From contig JADLSH010000213.1 of assembly GCA_016169945.1 (NCBI GenBank), positions 558,001 through 622,000 on the forward strand: a stretch of 64,000 nucleotides of DNA. The letters are read 5' to 3'. The translations under genes and the position numbers were made by a program. Positions 54,601 to 64,000 of this stretch are shown one piece after another (position 1 is the stretch's first letter; the number at the start of each line of letters is the position of its first letter). The notes under the pieces were generated by a model. The model was given only the letters and a program-made list of their open reading frames with translations. It searched no databases and had not been told where the DNA came from. This stretch comes from Trachythela sp. YZ-2020. Taxonomy: Eukaryota > Cnidaria > Anthozoa > Malacalcyonacea > Clavulariidae.

Positions 54601-57600
54601 TATCTCCTCTGACTCTTCGATAATATCTCCATCGCTTCCTTCGTATACTTCGTTATACGTTCGCCCGCAATCTTTCCAAAGTTTCCTCGCTCATATTAAT
54701 TTTCATATTTCGTCGTCGTTTAAACTCCATTTACTAACAAATTCGAACAGATGTCCATGTCATAATTTTCATGTCCATGTCATAATTATGACCATGTCAT
54801 AATTTTCGAATAAACTCACTCATAAACGCTTCATTTTCACATTTATTTTACATCAAAACCACGGAAGTTGACTGCCTTCTCACATCGCACGTTGTCTCTA
54901 CATAAGTTATTACGTCACCGGAAACGTATATCAAAAGTACATGAAGTTCTTTACAGTTGCTTCAAATTTAGTATTATGTTGTGGTGAAGTCATAAACTAT
55001 TTTAATTTTTATACTGTATATTTCTTGTAAAAGTATGTTTTAAATTTCTGTGAAAGATTTTACCTGTCTGAAACATTCTGTGTTCTGTGAAGAATGTATG
55101 GAATAAATCAGCATACCATGATAACTGGCCAATGCTATTGTAAAATTTCTCATTAACAAATGTTTTTATTAATTCAAATTTATTTTTAATATGTCTTTAA
55201 TTAAACTAGATTTATACCATTAGGTTCCTGATCTTCTTGTCAGCAGCTATGGTGTCATCAATTCCTTGGCACAGGAAAGAACAGGGGCTAAATATATTAG
55301 GCCATCCTTTTATTAAAGCAATTAAGGTCTGAAATTTTCAGTATCCCGATATTCACAAGATACTAAAATTTGGTTTTGTATACTAGACGATGAATGACTT
55401 GTATCCTGACTGGATACTACAAAATTATAAACATTGGTATAACATTAAATGTCTTTGATCAACATTCAGGACAATTGTATAGAAGTTTGCTTAAGGTTTA
55501 TATGCATCTTAGTGTATCACGATTCCAATTAACTTATTTAGTGTCTAGTTGTTGACTGTTGTGTCTTATGTTGTTATTGTTACTTGTAATAGTGATAATG
55601 GGTCAGGAATGGGTAACGCAGTTGGAATAGATACTGAAAAATAGTTTAAATTTCAGATTCTGGAGAGGAAGACTATTAATTGTTGAACCAAGACTTAATG
55701 CATATTATTGTGCCTCAGCTGACAATGAACTATTTTCTTGGAACTATTAAATATACTGTCGTATTTGATACAAGTATGAAAACGTCCGTTCGCCGCGTTT
55801 GCTGTAGCTACAAGACGCAAAGTTCGTCGACTTTAATCGTCACAAAAACCCGTTTTAAGGCCGATCTTTCACCATCACTATTTGCCCAGTATTACTTTCA
55901 CATGTGGAACTGTCTCCTTTCTTGTAATTTCTTTGATTACTACGGCCGACACCCACAGTACGGCTATTTGTTCCAAAATTTCACGTAAATTAGCTCACTC
56001 GTGGCTGACAACAACATACACACGCGAACAGTTTTTTCGCCGAGAAACGCCCGAAATCAAACCAAATCAGTGACTTTTAACAATATACCAACTCCTTACA
56101 TATTTCCATTTAAAGTTCAATAATTCCGCCGCACAACACAGGGAAATTGAAAATACTTCCTTCAAATTGCTTGGTCTGCACTCCTTGCACGACGGCCATT
56201 GGTGGTCCCTCCAATATGGCCGCCAAATCCAAAACTGGCTTCAATTTTCATAGGTATAGAAGCTCGATCTAGCATCACGCATGCAGGTACTATATTTTCA
56301 GATGAGTGGAACACAGCAGATTTTGTGAGTTGTTTGGAGCCATATTTGCCGTTTTAGATAAATATATATTGTCTATATATAAATATTGTCTTATATATTG
56401 TTGCATGTTCTACCACTGTCATTTTGCCTTAACTGCTTAAGTTCTAACATAAAGGTTTTTGTTTATATAGATGAAAACAACAATCATGAATAAATGTACT
56501 GCATATTAAATGGCTGGATAATTTTGTCAGAACTAAACCTCATTTGCAGACAATCTAAACTCACTGAGTCACTGGTACATGTATATACAAGAGAGGAAGT
56601 TAACAACAACAGCAACCATATATCGTATGAAGGTATCTTTTGGCACACAAATGACAATGTACAATTATTCCGTCAATTGGATATTCTCTCACGACACAAT
56701 ATTATTGTGTGGATCTAATTAATATGCTGTGTTGTATAGTTTATGCATTATATTCAAGGACTATATACATGGGTTATACTCCTGACTTTCAGTACATTCA
56801 CCTGGAATAAACAGTACATTTGTGCTCCGTCATCCCTGACTATCACATGTTGGCGTCATGTGTGCGATGGTGTATTTGCAACATCTGGTGTCCTGACAAC
56901 ATCCATGCATCTACAATTTTCTCACATTCCTGATTGTATATTGTGGACTATTGAGAAGATTGCGAACCTAACATGTTTCAGCAATGGCATCATAAACTTA
57001 AATAAAATCATTGTTATGTTATTGAAATAGTCTCTGCAAGTAGACTTTATATTTATAACGTTAACTTATACAATTTAGGGCCAAATAGAATTGCAGAATA
57101 TCACTCCATCATTCATGGCAACAGTGGGATGACCACGAGCAGATACATGTACGCTTATTGTACCTATTTTTATCATAGTGAGTGTTTACGCCTCAGAATT
57201 CAAGATTTTGTAAGACATTTTTTAACTTTTCACAACCTCATCGCTAAGTTTTGAAATAAAATTCGCTCCGTGTACAATTGCACACATCAATGAATTGGTT
57301 ATATACACAACATTAAAGTTACGACAAACTATTACAGATAAGTTGATTGTAGTTGGCTCTGCAAGAACGTATATATAGTATGAAAAGAAGTAAAATCCCA
57401 GAAGTAAAATGAGGAAATTATTGCATGGTGAGGGGGATTATAATTGTTTTTAGACATAATATTTTTCAGCTCATAGTGTATTTGTTATCCCCTGTTCGTA
57501 ATGCATTTTACATATGCACTCCAACAACCTTGTTCTTCCACTTACGGTAATATCCATGTTAATTATGTATAGCAAAGCATGGATCTGATCTCTTGGTCAT

Positions 57601-60600
57601 CTTGCAGTTTGAATATTATTTAAAATTTAAAATTAGAGGCGGATTGCCGAGCTTTTCATCGTATTTCTAAATTCAATGCATGCGAGTTAAGTATATAAAG
57701 AATTTTAGTACAAAGTATCCTATCTATGTCTGAAGATGTGGATAACTATATAGATTTACAAAACTGCCTGGTTTGTACGAGTTGAGTTCAACTTGAGCAG
57801 TTGAAATTTATACTTTTTTTTATAGTAAATTCATTCGCAAAACATTGCATATTTTTGGACTTATATGTAACTTCATGATAATCATATCATGATTCTTAGA
57901 TCATACTGAAAATGTCATCCAATAGTTCTAGAATATTTTGTCCGGGAAATTGACTTAAATATATTTAAGTCGATTATAGATATTTGAATATAGGAAGTAA
58001 ATTCATTTGTAATGTCTGCATGCATGAGAGGGCAGAACAGGATCCAAAAGTGAATTTATTTTCGACTCGGTCTATTGGCAATTACATGACTACGCTTCTG
58101 CAAATGGACTGATTGTCAAAGCTTAACACAATATTTTCACACACTTATAACCCGTAAAAATTGCACGTAAAATGCCTGCAGAGTGATTAAAGGAGAAAAG
58201 TAGAACGTTTTCCGGTATCATATCATATTATCCATTTAGAAAATGTAATAGTTTGTTTCTTTCCGACTTTGACTTTTTCAGAGTATCTTGAAAGTTTGAA
58301 ATATGTTCTACAACTTCTACTGTTCTTGCACAATATGTGCCCAAAATTAGAAATAGACTGGCAGAAACGTATGACTTGAGAAGAATGTATTTGTTGTTAA
58401 AATCTCTTCTGTTTCATGCATGACGAAGATTGTGAAGATATATACTTTTATTGTTTTAAACACAGGTTTCAGTCTCAGAATGAAAGACTGAATTCTTTTC
58501 AAAATCCTGATTATGGAATTTAAATTATATTTGAAATCTAGACCGCGGCCTCCCAGCTTCCTCCAATTTCTATACAAATTGCCATTTCTGTACTATGGAT
58601 ATATAGACAAGAATGAGAATAGTGTGAATATACTATGGAATGAATGTGCCGATATGATTGTCATATATAGCTAGTATTGATTTCACTATTTTGTTGCATT
58701 GAAAGTCAACAATGCTATCAAAAATGAATAAAATCATTTTACTCTCCCACCAGTTACTTAGAATCTACAGATGACCCCCTTTAATTTCTAAAAATTCGTA
58801 CACATATTGAATGATCTTTATACGATTCTAGCGAATTCACTGCGAAAACGTTTGCGCATGCACACTCATTCACACGGAAAAAGTTGCTAGGAAACGATAT
58901 TGTTATAGTCTTACCATCCCAAGATGCCGTGGCATACCCTCCAAAGATGTATTGACCAACTTTAATAATAGTCACTGTTGGCTTCTTGTTATCGCAATTC
59001 CCATGGAATGTACTGGCCGACCATCCGTCCCTACTTGCACGCCAACACAGGTTCGCCGTATAGCTACCCCCGATCCATGATTTTAATAATATGTTATAGT
59101 AATTTTTTCCAAATAATATGTCTGAATCAGAAAACACTGGATCTATATAGTAATATAAGAATATAAATATTTATTTAAGACATTAGGAATCTTTACAATC
59201 TAGCAATCAATAACCGTCTCTAAGATATTAATAGCAGAAGGTGTGTGTAGATGGAATACTCGAACGAAAATTTATATACATTTTTTAGACCTAGACAGGA
59301 GCAATTGCAAAAAATGCAACTTACTCCCTCTGACAGGAATTGAATCAGCGGTCGTGCGATTCCGGTGCAGCGCTCTAACACACTGAAGTTCGTTGTATAT
59401 GATGGGAGTGATGCCAGTATTATAGGTAGCTATATACGGGTAAATATCAAGATTTTGCTCGGCATCTCGTTCGATAAGACTAATAGTAAAAGGTGTTTGT
59501 CAGTAGAAGGAATACTGGAACGAAAATCTAAACGTATATACCGTCTCTAGGGTATACATACGTATATAATTGTAAAGTTATTAAAACTTTTTTAGAGTGG
59601 ACTTTATTTTTAAGTTTCGAATTCATGACGTACTCATTTACTTCAGAGCCAACGGTGTCTTGAATACTTCCATGTTGTCGCTGGCTTTACTGGTCATGCT
59701 ATGGACTATACCTTGCTTTCCCTGGCTTACGATTTGGGTAAAAATTCAAATTAGTTCGGTTTGACATTTCACGTCTGTTGTATAAGAGAAAATTTAAACT
59801 GCATGAATATGGAAACTACTAGGATTTACTATCGCAAGGAAAGTTCTGCCTTGACGCCCAAACTGCATGCAAAATTCCCCGACCCGATTAGTAATATTGA
59901 ACGTATTTATATCGCTAATGACACACTGTATGTATAGATTTATTTTGTTGTCCAAACGATGAGATTACAACAGTGTGATTACAACACTGTAATTATCGTA
60001 AATAATAATATATAAGAAGTGCACATGTGGTTTTCAAAGCCACATATCAGAGTGTTCAGACTATTGTCAATGGAATTATTGGTACCAAAGCTATCAATTG
60101 CATCTTGCAATTGCAAATAAATTTAGAAGTGTAGAGACAATGTATTTTAATATCTTTGTGGTGCAATTATAATAGTGTGCATGTTGTCTGTGTTCATAAG
60201 ATATTGATACTGCACTTGCCATGTGCCAAACAAACATGTCACAACAGTCTTTGTTCCAAATCTGTGGATATTTAATATTTAGTTCCACCAGTGTTCATCT
60301 GTACTGTCCAGTGAATTGCCAAAATACATGATTATACAGCAAACCAAAATAATAGAAAAAGTAGAAAAGTCGGGAAAGCCAATGTCTTTCATTTACTCTG
60401 TATATAGAAGTTTTTTTTTTTTATTTGCACCACTTGAATTCGTAAATATAATTTTGCAATTATTATAGCGAGACTGAAATTGAAAGATATTACGTCCAGC
60501 TACTTTGAACAGGGGCGTAACTACTTGGAGGGGGGATGGGTTGTGGCCTGAGACACCCCCAATGTTTAACAATTGTCATCGAATGGTGCTAGAATATTTT

Positions 60601-63346
60601 GTCCCGGAAATTGTCTTCGATTATAGATATATGAATTAAGAATTAGATTCATTTGTAATGTCTGCGTGCATGAGAGAGCGGAACAGGGCTAAAAAAATGA
60701 ATTGGCAATTACAGGGCTTGGCTTCTGTATATAGAAAGATTGTTAAAGCCTATCATAATATTTTCACGCATCTATAATTCGTAAATATTCCACGCAAAAA
60801 GCCTCCCTACTTTTCAATGAATACTTTTACTCTTTTAAACTATAGGTTTCAATTTCACAGGATAAAAAATGTACAAACACAAACCTTTCAGAGTGCTTAT
60901 TAAATTTTTCACGGTATTATTCAAATTTTCGATGATCTGTTTCATTCCGGAGATGTCGTTATCTAATTCTGTTTTGTCTGTTTTTAGTTGATTGATGTCG
61001 CTTTTTAATCCTACATTTTCTGTTTTGAGTTGACTGATACCACTTTTTAATTCTGTATTTTTCTTTTCGAGCTGAGAGACGTTGCTTGCTAATTCTGTTT
61101 TCAGTTGGGTGATGTGGCTTTTTAATCCTGTTTTGTCTGTTCTGAGTTGACTGATACCATTATTTAATTCGGTATCCTTCTTTTTGAGCTGAGAGACGTT
61201 GTTTGCTAATTCTGTTTTCAGTTGTGTGATGTGGCTTTTTAGCATCTTGTTTACCTTCAAAAATTAGAGACTGAAAAATTAACCTATAGCCACCATGTGA
61301 TGCACCGTAGCATTAACTACGTCGTACAAAATCTATACAGTACGTGTTTAACACTTCTAAAACCTTTCGTGCGTCAACTCATATTTCCATTTAATTCGAT
61401 TAAACATTATGGCTTTTCACTAAACTATAATTTTAATTATCTTATATATAGTCATGGAGTTATACGTGTACTTTATTGCAAAGTATAAAGTCCATTAGTC
61501 CTGAAAAGTTAGTGGCAATCCTTTCAGATAATGGTGATACACATCCATTAACTGACATATAGAATGTGAGATAAACTATCAAATGCTCACCACATCGAAG
61601 TTGATCACTTAATTAAGTTATATTATATATTTATGTAAGCACTGAAAATCATGCTACGGCATGCAGCAGATATTGATGGGTTAAATATCGTGTTTCTACT
61701 GACAATTGTTACAGCACTGAAGCATATAAATTTTTACTATGGCCTGTAGGTGTGACATTTAAGGGTGTTGGTAACACAATCCTAGCTTTAGTAGTCCCAT
61801 GCATTATATTTGAACCGCAAATAATCTTACGGTTTTGTTCTGGTTCAGAAACTCTGCTTCGATGGTTTTCAATTTTGGTCTGACCATTTCTGATATCTTT
61901 CCAAGAATCTATAAAGAGCACAGTAAGATGAAATGATTGATATATATATCTTAATATTGCAATACAACTGAAAAACGTTAAATTTGAGTATGTATATAAA
62001 TTGTTTGTTCAATTAAGGAGTTATGTACGTAGCCTGCGTGTCAGACGGTCTACCCGCGGCGGAGAGAAAGGAGACCGTCTGCCACGCAGGCTACATAACT
62101 CCTTGAACAAACAATTTATAGGCTGGGAGTTATGGGATAGAAGGCATTCAAGGCATGCAGGGAGGTTAGCAAAGAGTGGCTTTGACTCTGCATCTGTTAC
62201 AATGTAGTTCCTTCAACAATGCCGAAAGTTTGTGTTTGTTCAATTCTGTCGAAAAATTGATGTAGTTTTGCCAAAGAGAATTTTATGGTTTTACGATGAA
62301 AAATAAACTTTGTTCCGCCGAAAACATATTGTTTACATCATTCATGAGAAGTATCTAACACAATTCAGTGAAAAAATTACGTTAACACGGTTGTATTTTG
62401 AATACGGCATATATTTTTTGTGAGGAAAAGTTGTACGTCCAAAATTATCGCATAAACGTAAAGTTTTCTACCCATATATGAGAATTTAAAACAAACTCAA
62501 ATATAGTATTTTTGCGGTGTTTATATGAAAGCTCTTTTCCGTTTTTCTAATTTTAAAGCAAGCCCAGTACAGACGAGGGAGCGTTTTCGTTTACAAGTTC
62601 TATTCGGAAAATATTAACAAGTTTTCCTTGACAAGCATACCTGTTTAAAAGATTGTAATACAAGCTTTTAAACAGTCAAAAAGAATTGTTTGTGTGTACG
62701 GCCGACAATTAAGGATAATTTGGCAAGAAAAAGAGCAGAACCCCATTGCATGCACATTAGTCTTCGATCTATTCGAACATAGGTATACAGCAATAGATTT
62801 TTCCGTTAATATACGCGGGATCGTAAAACTTGTCAGCTATAAAGGAAGACTTACTTGAAAAACGTATTGCCGTACACAGGAACAAATATCCAGAATAATT
62901 ATGTCAATTTCGCGTAATTTCGAAAGCTAATTCAATCAGTTCACGTTCTTATTTTCATTATCGATTGTTAGGGTAGTTATTTTACAAAAAATTTAATCCT
63001 TGTCCATCCACAAATGTCCTAATCACGTTCAAATTAATGATAAATGCTCAAAATGCATGGCCATAGGAGAACGTAATTGTCAGTTGAGCGCTCTAGGCCT
63101 TCATTATGACTGATCGAATATCGCTAACGTTCGTCTCATAGATATATAAGAACTTCCAGCTCAATTTCCAATATCTACATTGAAAGCAAATATTGGTAAT
63201 ATTTTTAATACCTTTTCCTCCTGCGCGATGACGTTCCATGTTCCATTTGATCTAAGATAGAGTTCCTTCCTATCTTTGCGATATTCCAACAGACCAGGAA
63301 TTGCAGGCACTTTCTTTGCTTTCTCACTATCTGGAGCTACAACAAT
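48375..63346 (-). CDS. Coiled-coil TLDc-domain protein gene (multi-exon)
   Basis: Proposed exons on the minus strand are 63346-63212, 61908-61831, 61254-60885, 59142-58915 and 48685-48375 (stop). The product has a short beta-like module, a linker, a heptad coiled coil and a complete TLDc domain at the C terminus. TLDc is an alpha/beta domain found in oxidation-resistance and V-ATPase-binding proteins; in cnidarians it also ends proteins with coiled coils. The last two introns are phase 1 with good splice sites, and both joins give sensible TLDc residues. The phase between the first three exons does not close, so at least one small exon is missing. The N terminus, and any signal peptide, lies beyond or was not found. 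Confidence 0.7.
49051..49224. mobile_element. TA-flanked MITE (inverted relative of 1349-1597)
   Basis: Ends GAGAGCTTTAAATTGGACTACG and, reversed, GGGAGCTTTAGATTTGACTACG, with TA at 49049-49050 and 49225-49226. The interior shares CATCTTTATAACAAC and the AGAGAGGATGAT-like block with the 1349 copy, in the opposite direction. It lies in the last intron of the TLDc gene. Confidence 0.75.
49648..49896. repeat. Left arm of a large inverted repeat around the BEL element
   Basis: Reverse complement of 56035-56306, with shared blocks GAGCTTCTATACCTATGAAA, GGAGGGACCACCAATGGCCG, AAGGAGTGCAG and GGAGTTGGTATATTGTTAAA. The arms are ~85 percent alike by eye. The BEL integrase sequence stops where this arm begins. 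Confidence 0.85.
49931..50804 (-). pseudogene. BEL/Pao integrase, broken
   Basis: The zinc-binding part shows D-A-H-Q-R-V-K-Q-S-G, R-E-R-F-W-L-I-R-G-R and C-V-V-C-R-K-V (HHCC type). The core starts with F-N-H-T-G-V-D-F-A-G-P-L-Y-V (first catalytic Asp) and, in another frame, H-L-E-L-T-Q-S-L-S-V-D-A-F and L-V-S-D-R (second Asp, normally S-D-N). The third catalytic residue is missing because the element ends at the inverted-repeat arm. Confidence 0.8.
50868..51203. mobile_element. hAT MITE inside the BEL element
   Basis: Ends CAGGGCCTTTTTTAAGAAATC and, reversed, CAGGGCCTTTTTTAACTAAT. The 8-bp target duplication CTAAGTCC is exact at 50860-50867 and 51204-51211. Same family as 21444-21769. Confidence 0.95.
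51257..51520 (-). pseudogene. BEL/Pao RNase H-like region
   Basis: S-I-S-R-L-E-L-L-G-A-L-I-L-A-R-L then Y-W-V-D-S-S-A-V-L, the conserved E...D-S pair of the RNase H part in Pao elements (P-R-L-E-L and W-(T/S/V)-D-S). Interrupted just downstream by the hAT MITE at 50868-51203. Confidence 0.7.
51710..52697 (-). pseudogene. BEL/Pao reverse transcriptase
   Basis: Pieces: Y-Y-M-P-H-H-P-V-I-R (52697-52479), A-D-I-E-K-A-F-L-M-I and R-F-A-R-L-V-F-G-L-R-S-S-P (52404-52177), and the catalytic L-Y-V-D-D-L-V-S-G (52186-51710), then the connection with L-F-D-P-L-I-V-L-G-P-F. Order and motifs are BEL/Pao. Frame breaks lie at each junction. Confidence 0.8.
53251..53853 (-). pseudogene. BEL/Pao zinc knuckles and protease
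   Basis: Two CCHC-like knuckles: C-F-K-C-L-R-P-N-R-F-A-R-E-C, where the usual His is replaced by Arg, and the intact C-R-H-C-N-K-G-H-H-Q-S-M-C. The aspartic protease follows as V-L-F-D-I-G-S-Q-R-S-Y-I; the catalytic D-(S/T)-G reads D-I-G, so activity is doubtful. Confidence 0.75.
53714..54694 (-). pseudogene. BEL/Pao gag
   Basis: Starts at ATG 54694 (M-S-E-E-T-L-E-R-L). After a frameshift it continues to K-L-P-K-L-V-L-D-K-F-K-G-D-P-T-K-W-L-P-F, then to L-T-E-A-N-Y-A-T-A-V-D-I-L-K-D-R-F-G and L-R-F-L-Y-E-K-L, the capsid-like DUF1759 motifs of BEL/Pao. A 19-bp tandem duplication near 54200-54238 and stops break the frame. Confidence 0.8.
54695..56034. other. BEL 5' region and unassigned sequence
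   Basis: The first ~300 bp upstream of gag, on the minus strand, include AATAAA and repeated ACATGGACATGAAAATTATG words (54740-54810) and may be the 5' untranslated region or LTR. No clear TG...CA pair of LTR borders was found. The rest holds no recognised gene. Confidence 0.35.
56035..56306. repeat. Right arm of the large inverted repeat
   Basis: Partner of 49648-49896. It contains CCAATATGGCCGCC, similar to promoter-type ATGGCGGCC boxes, in both arms. Confidence 0.85.
56307..58780. other. Intronic sequence of the TLDc gene
   Basis: No exon or named repeat up to 57910. 57910-58180 is a direct copy of 60578-60810: shared blocks CTAGAATATTTTGTC, TTCATTTGTAATGTCTGC, GCATGAGAG and CACAATATTTTCAC / CATAATATTTTCAC. 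The frames at 56494-57030 lack splice or family evidence. Confidence 0.5.
58915..59142 (-). CDS. TLDc domain, N-terminal half exon
   Basis: The acceptor TACTATATAG ends at 59143. The exon reads D-S-D-I-L-F-G-K-N-Y-Y then R-A-S-R-D-G-W-S-A-S-T-F-H, C-D-N-K, T-V-T-I-I-K, I-F-G-G-Y and S-W-D, the conserved first half of TLDc. The donor G|GTAAGA starts at 58914 in phase 1, and the split codon with the next exon gives Gly. Downstream of the donor the frame soon loses sense, as expected of intron. Confidence 0.85.
59325..59395 (-). repeat. tRNA-like (SINE-type) fragment
   Basis: The minus strand reads GTTAGAGCGCTGCACCGG (D-arm and A-box-like) and 30 bp on GATTCAATTCC, a B-box-like T arm (consensus GGTTCGANTCC). 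The acceptor stem and T stem do not pair well, so this is a tRNA pseudogene or the head of a tRNA-derived SINE. It lies in a TLDc intron. Confidence 0.35.
59815..60340. repeat. Interspersed repeat (inverted copy of 22470-22835)
   Basis: See the 22470 entry. This copy has an inserted partial duplication between GCACATGTGG (about 60020) and CCATGTGCCAAACAAAC (about 60218). Confidence 0.8.
60513..60568. mobile_element. Single hAT MITE end
   Basis: CAGGGGCGTAACTACTTGGAG is like the terminus of the 13012 family, followed by G/C runs, but no matching right end is visible nearby. It is a truncated copy. Confidence 0.5.
60578..60810. repeat. Direct copy of 57910-58180
   Basis: Both copies lie within introns of the TLDc gene, just downstream of the coiled-coil and first TLDc exons respectively. 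This could be an intragenic duplication or a repeat family. Confidence 0.7.
60885..61254 (-). CDS. Coiled-coil exon with a 42-residue repeat
   Basis: About 123 codons of heptads with L/I at a/d positions: units of the form L-K-S-H-I-T-Q-L-K-T-E-L-A-(N/S)-N-V-S-Q-L followed by K-K-x-T-E-L. The repeat is 126 bp (six heptads) and two copies are nearly identical in DNA. The donor AAAG|GTTTGT at 60884 is phase 1 and joins to 59142 to give K-D-P-V-F-S. The start is less sure: TTTTTGAAG at about 61255 is a weak acceptor and would be phase 0. This part likely forms a parallel trimer or dimer. Confidence 0.65.
61831..61908 (-). CDS. 78-bp linker exon
   Basis: Acceptor CTCTTTATAG ends at 61909 and donor GTAAGA starts at 61830. 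The exon is 26 codons, phase 1 to 1, and reads S-W-K-D-I-R-N-G-Q-T-K-I-E-N-H-R, charged and hydrophilic. Symmetric phase-1 exons are typical of extracellular modular genes. Assignment to the TLDc gene rests on strand, position and style. Confidence 0.45.
61994..62120. repeat. Hairpin, 48-bp stem
   Basis: AAATTGTTTGTTCAA at about 62000 pairs with 62100-62118, and GTAGCCTGCGTG...CAGACGGTCT with its complement at 62070-62092, around a GC-rich loop at about 62053. Likely a small palindromic MITE between exons. Confidence 0.85.
62121..63211. other. Intronic sequence, a missing small exon expected
   Basis: No repeat recognised. The phases of flanking exons (0 at 63212, 1 at 61908) require a further exon here, which I could not find by eye. 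Confidence 0.4.
63212..63346 (-). CDS. Exon with a collagen-XVIII-like trimerisation-type motif
   Basis: The acceptor TTCAATTCTTCAG ends at 63347 and the donor AAAAG|GTATTA begins at 63211. The 135-bp exon is open in one frame only (phase 0 to 0). It reads I-P-G-L-L-E-Y-R-K-D-R-K-E-L-Y-L-R then T-W-N-V-I-A-Q-E-E-K. The G-x-L-x-x-x-x-x-x-x-x-L-Y-x-R-x-x-x-x-W-x-x-(I/V) pattern is the short trimerising module of multiplexin-type collagens and related extracellular proteins. It would set up the trimeric coiled coil downstream. The resemblance is from memory. Confidence 0.55.
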
Positions 63347-63347
63347 C

Positions 63348-64000
63348 TGAAGAATTGAAGTATTTCTTTTAGTTTTCAGTGATTATGGATATAAAACATA
63401 ATTATATACATATTTCTTTTAGTGTCAGAAAGAAAATATAATAACAGCCTCTCGTACGTAAAGTTCATAATCCTCACATCTTTTGCAGCGAACCTTTCTT
63501 TTTATCTAGTTGCTAATGATTTTGGTCTGTAGCACGAGTGCATGCATGGTCAATATGCGAAACATTTCATAACTTTGCACCGATCGGACTTTCAGATGAA
63601 GTAGCATGCCAACTATTGTATTAGTACTTATTTTTAAAAAATCATTTGGGACCCATGTATTTTGTATGCAGGAGGACGCATTTGTAGTCGTAATTAACAA
63701 TTAGTCGCCGATGGCGAGATGATTACAAGCCTATATAGTCACTGAGCCGAAGGCGAAATGACTATAGGCTTGAAATCACCGAGTGTCAAAAACATATCGA
63801 AGCAAAACAGAAACAAACAATTTCGTGAGAAAATACTTTGGAAGGGCTTGAATACAAAGTAGAATGGTTTTAAAAATATATCACAGCTAGATTTTTGCTG
63901 AATATAACGATATATAAATGAGGATAAAACGCATAATTTACAAAATAAACACTTGAGTGGTTGAGCCGTACGGAAAAAGTTTTATACATGTACATTTCAA
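63348..64000. other. Upstream part of the TLDc gene or intergenic
   Basis: No exon recognised. 63700-63775 contains a loose inverted repeat around TATAGTC and CGATGGCGAGATGA / GAAGGCGAAATGAC. Confidence 0.3.

Larger units (their letters stand above)
49897..54694 (-). mobile_element. BEL/Pao LTR retrotransposon, decayed, 3'-truncated
   Basis: Minus-strand order gag, zinc knuckles, protease, reverse transcriptase, RNase H and integrase is the BEL/Pao layout. Many frameshifts and stops break it. The integrase core ends near 49897 at the inverted-repeat arm, so the 3' end and the 3' LTR are missing. A 5' LTR and primer-binding site upstream of 54694 could not be fixed. It lies inside the last TLDc intron. 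Confidence 0.85.

Noticed and set aside
49648..56306. Reading the arms around the BEL element as its LTRs
   Set aside because: The arms are inverted with respect to each other; LTRs must be direct repeats.
56494..57030. Two adjacent frames as a possible gene
   Set aside because: No start context, splice sites or recognisable motifs; composition like the surrounding intron.
59325..59395. A functional tRNA gene on the minus strand
   Set aside because: Only A-box and B-box-like words remain; acceptor and T stems do not pair.

Overview
This window reads as AT-rich nuclear DNA of an aquatic invertebrate animal. Genes are sparse, split by introns and without operons, and transposon debris makes up most of the sequence. 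L1-type ORF1, CR1/L2-like LINEs, a BEL/Pao retrotransposon, P2X7-like, THAP and RecQ-like multicopy genes and many hAT MITEs together fit a cnidarian or similar non-bilaterian best. That is inference from content; no marker gene fixes the taxon.

Layout. 1-8 kb: two broken L1-like ORF1 copies (the first carrying two nested MITEs), a LINE reverse-transcriptase tail, a degenerate ~190-bp tandem repeat and a 31-bp minisatellite. 7.7-8.4 kb: a possible first exon of a small secreted protein, and a RecQ-like helicase scrap. 11-14.5 kb: a CR1/L2-like LINE with a hAT MITE inside a hAT MITE. 15.4-23.4 kb: remains of a P2X7-C-terminal-like gene split by a 4.7-kb hAT element with an exact 8-bp target duplication. 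That element carries a huge inverted-repeat core, TA microsatellites, a hammerhead ribozyme and a zinc-finger exon. Next come an interrupted repeat-protein fragment and a convergent THAP exon. 24.5-25.7 kb: two orphan exons and more MITEs. 26.4-36.7 kb: a tandem array, three full ~2.75-kb units plus most of a fourth, each full unit with three long hairpins. 38-41.5 kb: a nearly intact LINE. 43-44.7 kb: a 1.7-kb TIR element packed with minisatellites. 45.1-46.3 kb: a LINE tail with a TTAA-flanked palindromic MITE that appears to be a parent of part of the array unit.

48.4-63.3 kb, minus strand: the best host gene, a coiled-coil protein ending in a TLDc domain. Its exons lie at 63212-63346, 61831-61908, 60885-61254, 58915-59142 and 48375-48685. 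Splice sites and reading phase fit exactly across the last two introns. The final intron is about 10.2 kb and holds a decayed BEL/Pao element between large inverted repeats.

The most notable signals are the canonical hammerhead ribozyme (19609-19652), the multi-hairpin array, the foldback-like hAT element, and ten target-site duplications read directly from the sequence that date nested insertions relative to each other. Nothing seen amounts to a clearly new multi-gene system.
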